A stretch of DNA of 64,000 bases from NCBI RefSeq assembly GCF_000813725.1, contig NZ_JWLD01000055.1, forward strand, positions 1 through 64,000, read 5' to 3'. The stretch's first letter is position 1, and each line of letters starts with the position of its first letter. The position numbers and the translations under genes are program-made. The notes under the pieces were generated by a model. The model had not been told where the DNA came from. It worked only from the letters and a program-made list of their open reading frames with translations, and searched no databases. Source of the stretch: Leisingera sp. ANG-Vp. Its GTDB lineage: Bacteria > Pseudomonadota > Alphaproteobacteria > Rhodobacterales > Rhodobacteraceae. Positions 9,142 to 19,087 of the stretch are shown piece after piece.

Positions 9142-11508
9142 TCACTTCTTCTTGAACGCATCCATCAAGGCCGCGCCCAGCGCGCCGGTGCTTTGGCCCG
9201 CGCCTTGGCCGCCTTGCTTGCCGCCCTTGGGACCGGCAGACATCTTGCCCCGGCCGCCCTGGGGCCCGCCCGGCTTGCCGCCGCGGCGCGGCCCGGTGTT
9301 CTTGGAAGGCCCGCGGGCATTGCGGTCTTCCTTGGCCGAGGCACCGCCGTCCTTGCGCATGGTCAGGCCGATACGCTTGCGCGGCACGTCCACCTCGGTG
9401 ACGGTCACCTTTACCACCTGGCCGGTCTTCACCACCTCATGCGGATCTTTGACAAACCGGTCCGCCAGCTGGCTCACATGCACCAGCCCATCCTGATGCA
9501 CCCCGATATCCACAAAGGCGCCAAAGGCCGCCACATTGGTCACCGTGCCTTCCAGCACCATGCCGGGTTTGAGGTCGGTTATCTCCTCCACCCCGTCTTT
9601 GAACGACGCGGTGACAAACGACGGGCGCGGATCGCGGCCCGGCTTCTCCAGCTCCTGGAAAATGTCGCGCACCGTGGGCAGGCCAAAGCTGTCGCTGACA
9701 AAATCCTCAGCCCGCAGCCCCCGCAAGGCGCTCTCATCCCCCATGATCTGGCGGATGTCACGGCCGCACGCCGTCACAACCTTGCGCGCCACATCATAGG
9801 CCTCGGGGTGGACCGAGGAAGCATCCAGCGGCTCCTTGCCGTCCCGGATCCGCAGGAATCCTGCGCACTGCTCGAACGCCTTGGGCCCCAGCCGCGCAAC
9901 CTTCAGCAACTCCCGCCGCGACTTGAAGGCGCCGTTCACGTCACGATGCGCCACAATCGCCTCTGCCAGCCCGGGGCCAAGGCCCGAGACATGGGAAAGC
10001 AGCGGCGCAGAGGCCATGTTGAGATCAACACCAACGGCGTTCACCACATCCTCGATCACCGCCTCCAGCGATTTCGACAGCTTATGCTGGTCCACATCGT
10101 GCTGGTACTGGCCGACGCCAATGCTTTTGGGTTCGATCTTCACCAGTTCCGCCAGCGGATCCTGGAGGCGCCGGGCAATCGAAACCGCGCCGCGCAAAGA
10201 GACATCCAGATCCGGAAACTCCCGCGCCGCCAGCTCGGAGGCGGAATAGACCGAGGCGCCAGCCTCGCTCACAACCACTTTGGTTGGCGCCTTCACCTTG
10301 GCCGGCAGATGCTTCAGCACCTCCGCCACCATCCGCTCGGTCTCGCGGCTGGCGGTGCCGTTGCCGATGGCAATCAGCTCCACGCCGTGCTCGGCGATCA
10401 GTTTCACAATCGATACCTGCGCCCCGCGCAGATCATTCTTGGGCTGAAACGGGTACAAGGTCTCGGTGGCCACCAGTTTCCCGGTTGCATCAACCACTGC
10501 CGCCTTAACGCCGGTGCGAATGCCCGGGTCCAGCCCGAGAGTCGGCCGCGCACCGGCTGGCGCTGCAAAGAGCAGGTCTTTGAGGTTGCGCGCAAAGACC
10601 TGAATGGCGTCCTCCTGTGCGCGGCCGCGCAGATCGCCCATCAACTCCAGCATCATCGACAGGCTCAGCTTCACCCGCCAGGCCCAGCCCGCCACCTTGC
10701 GCAGCCATATGTCGCCCGACCCATTGCCGCCCGCGCCCAGCACCGCGGCGACCATCGCCTCAGCCCGCGCAGCGCCCTCTTCCGGCTCGGGGCCAACATC
10801 CAGCGTCAGCACACCTTCGTTTGAGCCGCGCAGCATCGCCAGCGCCCGGTGCGAAGGCACATCCGCCCAGCGCTCGGAATGGGCAAAGTAATCCGCAAAC
10901 TTGGCGCCTTCCTGCTCTTTGCCCTCAACCACCTTGGCCATGACCACCGCCTCGCGCTGCAGAAACTCCCGCAGCCGCCCCAGCAGCTCAGCATTTTCGG
11001 TCAAACGCTCGGTCAGAATATCCCGCGCGCCATTGAGAGCGTCCTTCACCGTCGCAACAGCTTCAGTGACATAACCCTCTGCCAGCTTTTCCGGGTCTGC
11101 GCCCCGATCCCCCAGAATAGCCTCCGCCAGCGGCTCCAGCCCGTTTTCGCGCGCAATCATCGCCTTGGTGCGCCGTTTGGGCTTGTAGGGCAGATAGATA
11201 TCCTCCAGCTGCGCCTTGGTCTCCGCCCTGGCAATCGAAGCCGCCAGCTCATCCGTCAGCTTGTCTTGGCCCTTAACCGATTCCAGAATCGCGGCCCGCC
11301 GCTTCTCCAGCTCGCGCAGATACTCCAGCCGTTCCGCCAGTGTCCTCAGCTGGCTGTCATCCAGCCCCCCGGTCGCTTCCTTGCGGTAGCGCGCAACAAA
11401 GGGCACCGTCGCCCCTTCATCCAGCAGCGCGACGGCCGCACTCACCTGTTTCGAACTGGCGCTGATTTCACCGGCAATGGTCTGGCTGATACGGGCGGAT
11501 GTGTCCAA
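9142..11508 (-). CDS. tex: Tex-family RNA-binding transcriptional accessory protein
   Basis: Tex is a conserved cytoplasmic nucleic-acid-binding protein related to eukaryotic Spt6. The protein has the N-terminal helical domain ('[17 protein letters not shown]'), a YqgF/RNase H-like domain ('[21 protein letters not shown]'), helix-hairpin-helix motifs ('[14 protein letters not shown]') and a C-terminal S1 domain ('[22 protein letters not shown]'). A Gly/Lys-rich basic tail of about 60 residues may add RNA affinity. I place the start at a TTG (11508) because AGGAGG lies 5 nt upstream and the resulting 788 residues fit the family. An ATG-initiated version would add 68 low-complexity residues encoded inside a GC-rich repeat. 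Confidence 0.93.
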   Translation of the reverse strand: MDTSARISQTIAGEISASSKQVSAAVALLDEGATVPFVARYRKEATGGLDDSQLRTLAERLEYLRELEKRRAAILESVKGQDKLTDELAASIARAETKAQLEDIYLPYKPKRRTKAMIARENGLEPLAEAILGDRGADPEKLAEGYVTEAVATVKDALNGARDILTERLTENAELLGRLREFLQREAVVMAKVVEGKEQEGAKFADYFAHSERWADVPSHRALAMLRGSNEGVLTLDVGPEPEEGAARAEAMVAAVLGAGGNGSGDIWLRKVAGWAWRVKLSLSMMLELMGDLRGRAQEDAIQVFARNLKDLLFAAPAGARPTLGLDPGIRTGVKAAVVDATGKLVATETLYPFQPKNDLRGAQVSIVKLIAEHGVELIAIGNGTASRETERMVAEVLKHLPAKVKAPTKVVVSEAGASVYSASELAAREFPDLDVSLRGAVSIARRLQDPLAELVKIEPKSIGVGQYQHDVDQHKLSKSLEAVIEDVVNAVGVDLNMASAPLLSHVSGLGPGLAEAIVAHRDVNGAFKSRRELLKVARLGPKAFEQCAGFLRIRDGKEPLDASSVHPEAYDVARKVVTACGRDIRQIMGDESALRGLRAEDFVSDSFGLPTVRDIFQELEKPGRDPRPSFVTASFKDGVEEITDLKPGMVLEGTVTNVAAFGAFVDIGVHQDGLVHVSQLADRFVKDPHEVVKTGQVVKVTVTEVDVPRKRIGLTMRKDGGASAKEDRNARGPSKNTGPRRGGKPGGPQGGRGKMSAGPKGGKQGGQGAGQSTGALGAALMDAFKKK

Positions 11509-11600
11509 GGCGGCCTCCTGATATTCTGCTCGGGCTGCCAGTTCTAGCCCCGCAGCCCGCCGCCGCCAAGGGGGGCAATCAAAGCCCGGCAGCCGATCGC

Positions 11601-11668
11601 TAAGGGCGGCGCCCGTCCCGAGGGTGGGCGTGAAGCGCCCGCCCATGGGGGCGGGACGGGCGCCGCCC
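11601..11668. repeat. GC-rich palindromic intergenic element, copy 1
   Basis: This 68-bp element between tex and gatB has 12-bp outer arms GGGCGGCGCCCG/CGGGCGCCGCCC and an inner hairpin. It is the inverted, diverged counterpart of the element at 19088-19160. Shared blocks include GGGACGGGCGC and GGGCGGGCGCTTC. Confidence 0.6.
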
Positions 11669-11793
11669 GGGCCTGCGGCCCGCGCAAAGGGCAAATCAAT
11701 GTACCCTTCCACCCGTCATTGCCCCCTTGCCCCTGCCCGCACACAAGCCTAGAACGCTTGCCAACCAAGGACATTCGGATACGGCGGAAAACC

Positions 11794-13305
11794 ATGCTCG
11801 ACCTGACATATGAACTCCCCAAGCCCAAGGTGATCGCGGGCGCCAAGCATGACTGGGAACTGGTCATCGGCATGGAGGTGCATGCCCAGGTCAGCTCCAA
11901 TGCCAAGCTGTTCTCCGGCGCCTCCACCAAGTTCGGCGCCGAGCCGAACTCCAACGTGGCCTTTGTCGACGCGGCGATGCCCGGCATGCTGCCGGTGATC
12001 AACGAATACTGCGTCGAGCAGGCGGTGCGCACTGGCCTGGGCCTCAAGGCCGACATCAACCTGTGGTCCGCCTTTGACCGCAAGAACTATTTCTACCCCG
12101 ACCTGCCGCAGGGCTATCAGATCTCGCAGCTCTACCACCCGATCGTCGGAGAAGGCGAAGTTCTGGTGGAACTGGGCGACGGCACCGCGCGCAACGTCCG
12201 CGTCGAGCGCATCCACATGGAGCAGGACGCCGGCAAGTCGATCCACGACATGGACCCCAACATGTCCTTCGTGGACCTGAACCGCACCGGCGTCTGCCTG
12301 ATGGAAATCGTCTCGCGCCCCGATATCCGGGGGCCCGAGGAAGCCGCCGCCTATATCGCCAAGCTGCGCCAGATCATGCAGTATCTGGGCACCTGCGACG
12401 GCAACATGCAGAACGGCAACCTGCGCGCGGACGTGAACGTTTCTGTCTGCCTGCCCGGCCAGTACGAGAAATACCAGGAAACCCAGGACTTCTCGCATCT
12501 CGGCACCCGCTGCGAAATCAAGAACATGAACTCGATGCGCTTCATTCAGCAAGCGATTGAGGTCGAAGCGCGCCGCCAGATCGCCATCATCGAAGCCGGC
12601 GGCGAGGTCGAGCAGGAAACCCGTCTGTACGATCCGGACAAGGGCGAAACCCGCTCCATGCGCTCCAAGGAAGAGGCGCATGACTACCGCTATTTCCCCG
12701 ACCCCGACCTGCTGCCACTGGAAATCGAGCAGGCCTGGGTGGACGACATCGCCGCCAATCTGCCAGAACTGCCGGACCAGAAGAAAGCGCGTTTCATCGG
12801 TGACTTCGGCCTCAGCGACTATGACGCCTCGGTGCTGACCGCCGAAGTGGAAGCCGCAGCTTACTTCGAAGAAACCGCCAAGGGCCGCAGCGGCAAGCTG
12901 GCTGCCAACTGGGTGATCAACGAGCTGTTCGGCCGCCTCAAGAAAGACGATAAAGGCATCACCGACAGCCCGGTCTCGCCCGCGCAGCTGGGCGGCATCA
13001 TCGACCTGATTGCCTCGGACGCCATCTCCGGCAAGATCGCCAAGGACCTGTTCGAGATCGTCTATACCGAAGGTGGCGACCCGGCGCAGATCGTCGAAGA
13101 GCGCGGCATGAAGCAGGTGACCGACACCGGTGCCATCGAGACCGCCCTGGACGAGATCATCGCCGCCAACCCGGCGCAGGTGGAAAAGGCCAAGGTGAAC
13201 CCGAAACTGGCAGGCTGGTTTGTCGGCCAGGTGATGAAGGCCACCGGCGGCAAGGCCAACCCCAAGGCGGTGAACGAGCTGGTCGCCAAGAAACTGGGCG
13301 GCTGA
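11794..13305 (+). CDS. gatB: Aspartyl/glutamyl-tRNA(Asn/Gln) amidotransferase subunit B
   Basis: GatB is the kinase/tRNA-binding subunit of the GatCAB complex, which converts Glu-tRNA(Gln) or Asp-tRNA(Asn) to the amidated form. The 503-residue protein carries the family signature around '[21 protein letters not shown]', '[19 protein letters not shown]' and '[11 protein letters not shown]', and the C-terminal YqeY-like helical tail ending in '[12 protein letters not shown]'. The ATG at 11794 begins '[10 protein letters not shown]' and avoids a 25-residue unsupported extension. gatA and gatC are not in the window. A strong terminator follows. Confidence 0.97.
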   Translation: MLDLTYELPKPKVIAGAKHDWELVIGMEVHAQVSSNAKLFSGASTKFGAEPNSNVAFVDAAMPGMLPVINEYCVEQAVRTGLGLKADINLWSAFDRKNYFYPDLPQGYQISQLYHPIVGEGEVLVELGDGTARNVRVERIHMEQDAGKSIHDMDPNMSFVDLNRTGVCLMEIVSRPDIRGPEEAAAYIAKLRQIMQYLGTCDGNMQNGNLRADVNVSVCLPGQYEKYQETQDFSHLGTRCEIKNMNSMRFIQQAIEVEARRQIAIIEAGGEVEQETRLYDPDKGETRSMRSKEEAHDYRYFPDPDLLPLEIEQAWVDDIAANLPELPDQKKARFIGDFGLSDYDASVLTAEVEAAAYFEETAKGRSGKLAANWVINELFGRLKKDDKGITDSPVSPAQLGGIIDLIASDAISGKIAKDLFEIVYTEGGDPAQIVEERGMKQVTDTGAIETALDEIIAANPAQVEKAKVNPKLAGWFVGQVMKATGGKANPKAVNELVAKKLGG

Positions 13306-13330
13306 TCCCAGCCGGAAACGGATTGCTGAA

Positions 13331-13366
13331 GGGCGCCCCAAGGGTAAAACCGGGGCGCCCTTTTCT
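13331..13366 (+). terminator. Rho-independent terminator of gatB
   Basis: GGGCGCCCC pairs with GGGGCGCCC around a short loop and is followed by TTTTCTGTTC, 25 bp after the gatB stop codon. Confidence 0.9.
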
Positions 13367-13469
13367 GTTCATTATAGCCAGGCGGTCACGATCAAGCCTG
13401 AGCACTGGCTTCCCTGCCTTGACCTTCGCGTCTGCAGCCGCTTTGTTCCTGCCAGTTTCAGGAGGTTTC

Positions 13470-14711
13470 ATGACACGCAATTTCGATCAGGAACTCGAGG
13501 ACCGTTTGGTCCGCTACGCGGCTATCGACAGCCAGAGCGATGAAAACTCACCCAGTTCTCCCAGCACCGAAGTGCAATTTGATATGCTGCACCTCTTGCA
13601 GCAGGAATTGCAGGAGATCGGCGCCCAGGATGTAAAGCTGACCGACTGCGGCGTGGTGCTGGCCACCATTCCCGGCACGGTGGAAGGCCCCACTATCGGC
13701 CTGCTCGCCCATGTAGACACCGCGCCGCAATTCAACGCCTCCGGCGTCAAGCCGCGGGTGATCAAAGGTTATAACGGCGGTGACATCACCTTCCCCGATG
13801 ACCCCCACTTGGTACTGTCGCCGGCTGATCATCCTTATCTGGCTCAGAAGCAAGGCGATGATCTGGTCACAGCCTCCGGCACCACGCTCCTGGGTGCCGA
13901 CGACAAGGCCGGCGTTGCCATCATCATGACCATGGCCCGCCATCTGCTGCAGAACCCTGATCTGAAACACGGGCCGGTCCGGATCGCCTTCACCCCGGAC
14001 GAGGAAATCGGCCGCGGCGTCACCGAACAGCTGCCAAAAGATCTGGGCGCCGATTTCGCCTATACGCTGGACGGCGGCGAGCTGGGCGAGATCGAATACG
14101 AAAGCTTCAGCGCCGACCGCGCCGTGGTCAGGATCACAGGCGTCTCAATCCACCCCGGCCTTGCCAAGGAGAAGATGGTCAACGCCGCCCATCTGGCCGC
14201 CAAGATCGTCCAGACCCTGCCGCAGGCCACGATGACGCCGGAAACCACCGACGGGCGCGAGGGCTTCATCCATGTGACCGACATGAACGGCGGCTCCTCG
14301 GAGATGGAGATCAAGCTGATCCTGCGGGACTTTGAACTCGACGGTCTGGCCGCCAAGGGCGACTTGCTGCGCAAGGTCTGCGAGGCTGTGCAGGCCTCGG
14401 AGCCCCGCGCCGAAATCACCTGCGAGATCAGTCACCAGTACCGCAATATGCGCTATTGGCTGGAGAAGGACATGACCCCCGTGGACCTCGCCCGCGATGC
14501 CTGCCGCGCACATGGGATCGAGCCCGTCTCCGTGCCGATCCGCGGCGGCACCGACGGCTCCCGCCTGACTGAGTTCGGCGTCCCGACGCCGAATATCTTC
14601 ACCGGCATGCAATGCATTCACGGCCCCAAGGAATGGATTTCGGTGCAGGACATGGCCAAGGCCACGGAAGTCTGCCTGACCCTCGCGCAGTTGGCAGCGG
14701 AAAAGGGCTGA
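13470..14711 (+). CDS. pepT: Peptidase T (tripeptide aminopeptidase)
   Basis: PepT is a cytoplasmic M20 di-zinc exopeptidase that cleaves the N-terminal residue of tripeptides. The 413-residue protein shows the metal-site blocks in order: 'GLLAHVDTAPQFNASGVKP' (His, Asp), 'TTLLGADDKAGVAIIM' (bridging Asp), 'FTPDEEIGRGV' (catalytic Glu-Glu) and 'PIRGGTDGSRLTEFGVPTPNIFTG'. The ATG at 13470 follows AGGAGGTTTC, an excellent Shine-Dalgarno, so the longer open frame upstream is not used. It is transcribed after the gatB terminator and so has its own promoter. A hairpin lies just after the stop. Confidence 0.96.
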   Translation: MTRNFDQELEDRLVRYAAIDSQSDENSPSSPSTEVQFDMLHLLQQELQEIGAQDVKLTDCGVVLATIPGTVEGPTIGLLAHVDTAPQFNASGVKPRVIKGYNGGDITFPDDPHLVLSPADHPYLAQKQGDDLVTASGTTLLGADDKAGVAIIMTMARHLLQNPDLKHGPVRIAFTPDEEIGRGVTEQLPKDLGADFAYTLDGGELGEIEYESFSADRAVVRITGVSIHPGLAKEKMVNAAHLAAKIVQTLPQATMTPETTDGREGFIHVTDMNGGSSEMEIKLILRDFELDGLAAKGDLLRKVCEAVQASEPRAEITCEISHQYRNMRYWLEKDMTPVDLARDACRAHGIEPVSVPIRGGTDGSRLTEFGVPTPNIFTGMQCIHGPKEWISVQDMAKATEVCLTLAQLAAEKG

Positions 14712-14719
14712 CACCAGAC

Positions 14720-14750
14720 GCGGCGGGCTCTTCAGGACATCCCGCCGCTT
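14720..14750 (+). terminator. Hairpin after pepT
   Basis: GCGGCGGG (14720-14727) pairs with CCCGCCGC (14741-14748) and is followed only by TTG. Position supports a terminator, but the tail is weak. Confidence 0.45.
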
Positions 14751-14800
14751 GACCCTTCTCCCCTATCCGCTAAACCTGCCCACTGAGACAGGAGACGTTC

Positions 14801-15280
14801 ATGCAAGCTTTTGAGTACAAGGTTGTTCCCGCCCCGGCCAAGGGCACCAAGGCGAAAGGGGTAAAGACACCCGAAGCACGCTTTGCCAATTCGATCGAAC
14901 TCCTGCTGAATGAGCTGGCCGCAGAAGGCTGGGAATTCCAGCGCGCCGAACTGCTGCCCAGCGAAGAGCGCTCGGGCCTCACCGGCTCCACCACCAACTG
15001 GCGCAATGTGATGGTGTTCCGCCGCGCCCTTGCCGCAGAACCGCTTGCCGAAATTCCACAGCAAGAAGCTGCGGCTCCGGCGCCGGAGTTCCGTCACAAC
15101 GAACCGCCGCTGACCGCCGCGGCTGGCGATCCGCAGGCACCGCCGGAAGCGGCCCAGGTACCAGGCCCCGGGGCTGCAAAGATGCAGGCAGATGACGGTG
15201 TCGAAGAGCTGAGCCCGGTTTCCGGCATGACCGCCGCGCTGAAAAAGCGGGCCGAGCAGAAAGGCGACGGGGAGGACTGA
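14801..15280 (+). CDS. DUF4177 domain-containing protein
   Basis: The first 70 residues match the DUF4177 pattern: a strand 'QAFEYKVVPAP', a helix 'ANSIELLLNELAAEGWEFQRAELLP' and a second strand 'NVMVFRRA'. After about residue 80 the protein is a disordered Pro/Ala/Glu-rich tail, which makes it longer (159 residues) than many family members. The ATG follows CAGGAGACGTTC, a good ribosome site. The function of DUF4177 is unknown. It converges with bolA, with only 17 bp between the stop codons. Confidence 0.8.
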   Translation: MQAFEYKVVPAPAKGTKAKGVKTPEARFANSIELLLNELAAEGWEFQRAELLPSEERSGLTGSTTNWRNVMVFRRALAAEPLAEIPQQEAAAPAPEFRHNEPPLTAAAGDPQAPPEAAQVPGPGAAKMQADDGVEELSPVSGMTAALKKRAEQKGDGED

Positions 15281-15297
15281 TCCTCCCCTTTTTCTGA

Positions 15298-15552
15298 TTA
15301 CGCTCCGATATCCAGTGCCAGCGCGTGAATGCGCGGCACGATATCCCCCAGCGCCTTGTGCACGGCACGGTGCTGCGCCACCCGGTTCATGCCCTGAAAG
15401 GCCCCGGCCCGGATCATCACCGCAAAATGGCTCTCGCCCGAGCCGTCATCGCCGGCGTGGCCTGCGTGTTTGTGGCTTTCATTCACCACCTCCAGCGCGG
15501 TCGGGGCAAAGGCCGCCTGCAGCGCTGTCTCGATTTCGGTCTTCACGTCCAT
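15298..15552 (-). CDS. bolA: BolA family protein
   Basis: The 84-residue protein is a single BolA domain: a helix 'VKTEIETALQAAFAPTALEVVNES' ending in a strand, the 'HKHAGHAGDDGSGESHFAVMI' segment with the conserved His residues, and 'RHRAVHKALGD' at the end. BolA proteins bind [2Fe-2S] clusters together with monothiol glutaredoxins and act in iron-sulfur trafficking or transcriptional control of morphology. Start codon ATG at 15552. It is divergent from the J-domain gene that begins about 110 bp away, an arrangement I recall from related alphaproteobacteria. Confidence 0.9.
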   Translation of the reverse strand: MDVKTEIETALQAAFAPTALEVVNESHKHAGHAGDDGSGESHFAVMIRAGAFQGMNRVAQHRAVHKALGDIVPRIHALALDIGA

Positions 15553-15659
15553 TTTCCGCTCATCCCCATATTTTTTCTCCGCGCCCCCTTCAATCCGGCG
15601 CGCCTTAGATTAAACTGCGGCCTCCGAGTCGAACAGATGCGTCTGGAAGGTGCACCCAA

Positions 15660-16283
15660 ATGAGCAAGTCCGATCCTTTTGGCTTTGATATGTCCGTCCG
15701 CTCCGCGAAAAAGAAGAACCCGCGCGGGCGCCGGGCGGCCACCGGAGCGTCCGAAACATCCCAGCGCGTCTGCGACAAGGAAGGCTGCAACGAGCCCGGC
15801 AAGTTCCGCGCGCCGAAAGCCCCGGATGTGCTGGATGACTTCTACTGGTTCTGCCAAGAGCACGTGCGCGAATACAACAACCAGTGGAACTTCTTCGAAG
15901 GCACCACCGAAGCCGAGATGAATGCGCAACGCTCCAAGGACAAAGTCTGGGAGCGTGAGACCAAGCCGATGGGCGACCCTGAAGCCCGTGCCTGGGCCCG
16001 TCTGGGCATCGAAGATCCGCATCAGGTTCTGGGCGCCAACGCAACTCAGAACCCGGGCCGCAGCGCCAAGGCCGGCCGCCGCCTGCCGCCCACCGAACGC
16101 CGCGCCGTCGAAATCCTGGAGGCCAAGGACGACTGGTCCAAGGCCGACATCCGCAAGGCCTACAAAAAGCTGATCAAGGTGCTGCATCCGGACATGAACG
16201 GCGGCGACCGCAGCCAGGAAGAGCAGCTGCAGGAAGTCATGTGGGCCTGGGACCAGATCAAGGACAGCAAGAGCTTCAAATAA
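15660..16283 (+). CDS. J-domain (DnaJ-like) protein
   Basis: The C-terminal 65 residues form a J-domain with 'KADIRKAYKKLIKVLHPDMNGGD', so the obligatory His-Pro-Asp is at 176-178. A J-domain stimulates the ATPase of an Hsp70 partner. The N-terminal 130 residues are unrelated to DnaJ: a basic start, then a Cys-containing segment 'CDKEGCNEPGKF' and 'YWFCQEHVREYNNQWNFFEG' that could bind zinc. This is therefore a class C J-protein of about 207 residues that probably has a specific client. The neighbouring bolA is an iron-sulfur trafficking gene, so a role in cofactor assembly is possible but inferred. A terminator follows. Confidence 0.88.
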   Translation: MSKSDPFGFDMSVRSAKKKNPRGRRAATGASETSQRVCDKEGCNEPGKFRAPKAPDVLDDFYWFCQEHVREYNNQWNFFEGTTEAEMNAQRSKDKVWERETKPMGDPEARAWARLGIEDPHQVLGANATQNPGRSAKAGRRLPPTERRAVEILEAKDDWSKADIRKAYKKLIKVLHPDMNGGDRSQEEQLQEVMWAWDQIKDSKSFK

Positions 16284-16303
16284 GCCTGCAGGTGCGGTTT
16301 ACC

Positions 16304-16333
16304 AGGGCGGCGCACAGCCGCCCTTTTTCTTTG
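16304..16333 (+). terminator. Rho-independent terminator of the J-domain gene
   Basis: AGGGCGGC (16304-16311) pairs with GCCGCCCT (16317-16324) and is followed by TTTTTCTTT. Confidence 0.9.
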
Positions 16334-16439
16334 CCTGGCCCATGCTTCCCGGCTTGCCGTGCGCCCTTGCCCGGGCGGGCAGCCGCCCATCCGGCCGCAG
16401 GCGCTTGCAGCCGCCTCCGGTTTGCAGCTAACTCGCGCC

Positions 16440-17099
16440 ATGCCAGCCAAGATTTTTTCGATGGAAGCGCGGGCGGACGGCAGTGCCCGGCTCGCGCTCA
16501 AATTCAAACCTGCCGGGCGCAGCGGCATCCAGCGCATTTCCTGCGATGTGCCGCCGGAGGGCCTGGTGCAGCTTGTTCTGTTCACTGAAGCGCTTTGCCT
16601 GCGCGCCGCCGCAGGCCTGCCAGCCGCCTCTGAAGTGGCGCTTGAGGGGCTGGCTCTGTCCTTCGACCCGGACCGGCAGGACATCCTCGTGGAGCGGCAA
16701 GCCGGCTACTCGCAGCAATCGGCCCGCCTTCCGGCAGGCAGTTTTCTTTCCGGAATGGCCGCGATGACTGAAATCTGCATCGCCCGGGCCGAGGCCTCGA
16801 AACACGGGCAGGATCTCAAGGCGCTGCTGGCCGGCTGCCCAGCCCCGGACGGACTGGCAGCGCTGCCGGCCAGGGATGAGGCAGAGCAGGTTCTGCACCA
16901 TCTGCGAGAGATCGCCCTGCTGCTGCTGACGCAGGAGGCCGCCGCCCGCGGCTCTGCGCTGGCCCGCAAGCTGCGCGGCAAGAAATCCCGCGACCAGGCC
17001 GAGGAATCGGTCCGCAGCCTTCTGCACGGGCTGGCTGCAGAACTTGTTGCACCGCGGGAAGCCCCTTCCGCCACACCGGCTCCTGCCGCTGAAGCCTGA
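16440..17099 (+). CDS. Hypothetical protein
   Basis: I do not recognise this protein of about 219 residues. The start is taken at ATG 16440 ('MPAKIFSMEAR'); an internal ATG at 16461 is equally possible because neither has a strong ribosome site. The N-terminal half looks like mixed strand and helix. The C-terminal half is Ala/Leu/Arg-rich and helical ('EAEQVLHHLREIALLLLTQEAAARGSALARKLRGKK'), ending in a Pro/Ala tail. There is no signal peptide or membrane span. It stands between a terminator and a 197-bp gap, so it is probably monocistronic. Confidence 0.6.
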   Translation: MPAKIFSMEARADGSARLALKFKPAGRSGIQRISCDVPPEGLVQLVLFTEALCLRAAAGLPAASEVALEGLALSFDPDRQDILVERQAGYSQQSARLPAGSFLSGMAAMTEICIARAEASKHGQDLKALLAGCPAPDGLAALPARDEAEQVLHHLREIALLLLTQEAAARGSALARKLRGKKSRDQAEESVRSLLHGLAAELVAPREAPSATPAPAAEA

Positions 17100-17296
17100 C
17101 CTCCGGCCTTTTCACCGCAGGAGGCCTGCATTCTGAAGTCCAGCTGTCTATCCTTTGGGATAGCTGCTGGCGCCTTTGCTCCGTCCGGGGCGCTGTTTCT
17201 ATCCCTTTGCAGGCAGGCGGAGCACGCGAATCCCGTATAGATTGAATTTATCGAAAATCTTCGCCCGCACAGCCCCGCCCGCACAGGAGACAGACC

Positions 17297-17701
17297 ATGA
17301 ACCGCCTTACCCTCAAAGCCACCGCCGCCGCCGGCCTGTCCCATCAGGACATTGGCAAATTCATCAACGCAACCCGCCCGCACTGCCGCCGCGGCGGCGT
17401 CACCGGCCTGATGATCCGCGAAGAGGATGCCGTCCATTTCCTGCTCGAAGGCCCCGAAGCCGAACTGCAGGAAGTCACCAGCCGGATCCGTGCCAGCGGC
17501 CTGTTCGGGCAGGTCCTCACGGCCGGAGAAATGCCGATCCGCTTCCGCGCCTTTGACAGGATCTGCCTCGCCTATGCCAAACCCGGAAACCTGCCTGAGG
17601 ACATGCGCCGGGAAATCACCATGCTCACCGGGCTGGAGTTCGGGCTTGGCTCCGGCCTCACCTTTGAACAGGAATTCGGACCTCCTGCGCTGGCCGCCTG
17701 A
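17297..17701 (+). CDS. BLUF-like domain protein lacking flavin-site residues
   Basis: The 134-residue protein has the BLUF scaffold: 'AGLSHQDIGKFI' as helix 1, 'GGVTGLMIREEDAVHFLLEGPEAELQEVTSRI' as the strand-helix core with the L-E-G turn, and 'MPIRFRAFDRICLAY' as the last strand. BLUF domains sense blue light through FAD using a Tyr, an Asn and a Gln (Tyr21, Asn45, Gln63 in AppA). By my manual alignment these positions are Leu6, Cys30 and Phe48 here, so photochemistry is unlikely. It is followed by a strong terminator and stands between the J-domain/unknown genes and cobS. Whether it binds another ligand is unknown. Confidence 0.7.
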   Translation: MNRLTLKATAAAGLSHQDIGKFINATRPHCRRGGVTGLMIREEDAVHFLLEGPEAELQEVTSRIRASGLFGQVLTAGEMPIRFRAFDRICLAYAKPGNLPEDMRREITMLTGLEFGLGSGLTFEQEFGPPALAA

Positions 17702-17735
17702 ACCCCGGATCAGCTCTCCTGGCTGTTATCTGAAA

Positions 17736-17771
17736 ACTGCCCGTGGCCGCCGCAGCCATGGGCGGTCTTTT
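17736..17771 (+). terminator. Rho-independent terminator of the BLUF-like gene
   Basis: A 12-bp stem with two G-T wobbles (17736-17747 with 17755-17766) is followed by CTTTT, 35 bp after the stop. The remaining 300 bp before cobS hold a perfect 8-bp hairpin (17885-17892 with 17905-17912) and no recognised gene or riboswitch. Confidence 0.8.
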
Positions 17772-18072
17772 GCCGAAAATTTACATTTCCGAACATTCTG
17801 CTTTGAAGCCTTCCCGCCGCCGGCTACGCAAATATGAGCCGGCCGCAGCATACCCCCCCGAAGCTTGACAAGAGCCGGCGATACGCGCCCCCTGCTGCCC
17901 GGCCGGGGGCGCAGTTTCGTTGCAAGCCCCGCTTCCGACTGTCCAGTTCCCATCCAATCGCATCTTCAGCTGGTTTGAGGCGCGACTTTCCCTTGCGCGC
18001 GCGCGCCAGATCGGGCACCAATCCCGCGGATTGGACCCTGAAGGCAGGGAAGTGAGATAAGGATCGACTGGG

Positions 18073-19059
18073 ATGACCGACGGCTTTGTAGACATGAATG
18101 CGAAACCGACCGAAACAATTTCGGTCCGCGATGTGTTCGGGATCGACACGGATATGACCGTCAAGGGCTTTGCCGAAGGCTCTGACCGGGTGCCGGCAAT
18201 GGACCACACCTACAAGTTCGACCCGGAAACCACATTGGCCATCCTGGCCGGCTTCAGCCACAACCGCCGCGTGATGATCCAGGGCTACCACGGCACCGGC
18301 AAATCGACCCACATCGAACAGGTTGCCGCCCGCCTGAACTGGCCTTCTGTCCGCGTCAACCTGGACAGCCACATCTCCCGGATCGACCTGATCGGCAAGG
18401 ACGCGATCAAGCTGCGCGACGGCAAGCAGGTGACCGAGTTCCACGAAGGCATCCTGCCCTGGGCCCTGCGCAACCCGGTTGCCATCGTATTCGACGAATA
18501 CGACGCAGGCCGCGCCGACGTGATGTTCGTGATCCAGCGTGTTCTGGAGCATGACGGCAAGCTGACCCTGCTGGACCAGAACGAGATCATCACCCCGAAC
18601 CCGTTCTTCCGCCTGTTCGCCACTGCCAACACCGTTGGCCTCGGCGACACCACCGGCCTTTACCACGGCACCCAGCAGATCAACCAGGCACAGATGGACC
18701 GCTGGTCGCTGGTCTCGACCCTGAACTACCTGAGCCACGACGCCGAGGCTGCGATCATCCTGTCGAAGGCACCGCATTACAACACGGCCGAGGGCCGCAA
18801 GACCATCTCCCAGATGGTGACCGTTGCCGACCTCACCCGGACTGCCTTCATGAACGGCGATCTGTCGACCGTGATGTCGCCGCGGACGGTGATCAACTGG
18901 GCCCAGAACGCCGAGATCTTCCGCAATGTGGGCTATGCCTTCCGCCTGTCGTTCCTGAACAAATGCGACGAACTGGAACGCCAGACCGTGGCCGAGTTCT
19001 ACCAGCGCTGCTTCGACGAAGAGCTGCCGGAAAGCGCCGCGAGCGTCTCGCTGGGCTGA
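18073..19059 (+). CDS. cobS: Cobaltochelatase AAA+ subunit CobS
   Basis: CobS is the AAA+ ATPase of the aerobic cobaltochelatase CobNST, which inserts Co2+ into hydrogenobyrinic acid a,c-diamide in adenosylcobalamin synthesis. The 328-residue protein has a Walker A 'GYHGTGKST' at 71-79, a Walker B 'AIVFDEYD', a sensor region 'LFATANTVG' and the family ending '[17 protein letters not shown]'. It is followed by cobT after a 167-bp GC-rich palindromic gap. cobN is not in the window. I saw no B12 riboswitch upstream. Confidence 0.96.
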   Translation: MTDGFVDMNAKPTETISVRDVFGIDTDMTVKGFAEGSDRVPAMDHTYKFDPETTLAILAGFSHNRRVMIQGYHGTGKSTHIEQVAARLNWPSVRVNLDSHISRIDLIGKDAIKLRDGKQVTEFHEGILPWALRNPVAIVFDEYDAGRADVMFVIQRVLEHDGKLTLLDQNEIITPNPFFRLFATANTVGLGDTTGLYHGTQQINQAQMDRWSLVSTLNYLSHDAEAAIILSKAPHYNTAEGRKTISQMVTVADLTRTAFMNGDLSTVMSPRTVINWAQNAEIFRNVGYAFRLSFLNKCDELERQTVAEFYQRCFDEELPESAASVSLG

Positions 19060-19087
19060 TTTTGACGTGCCGCCCGGCCGAAAGGCC

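Noticed and set aside
17772-18072. Cobalamin riboswitch upstream of cobS
   Set aside because: No B12-box-like segment was seen; only a GC hairpin and a TTGACA without a matching -10.
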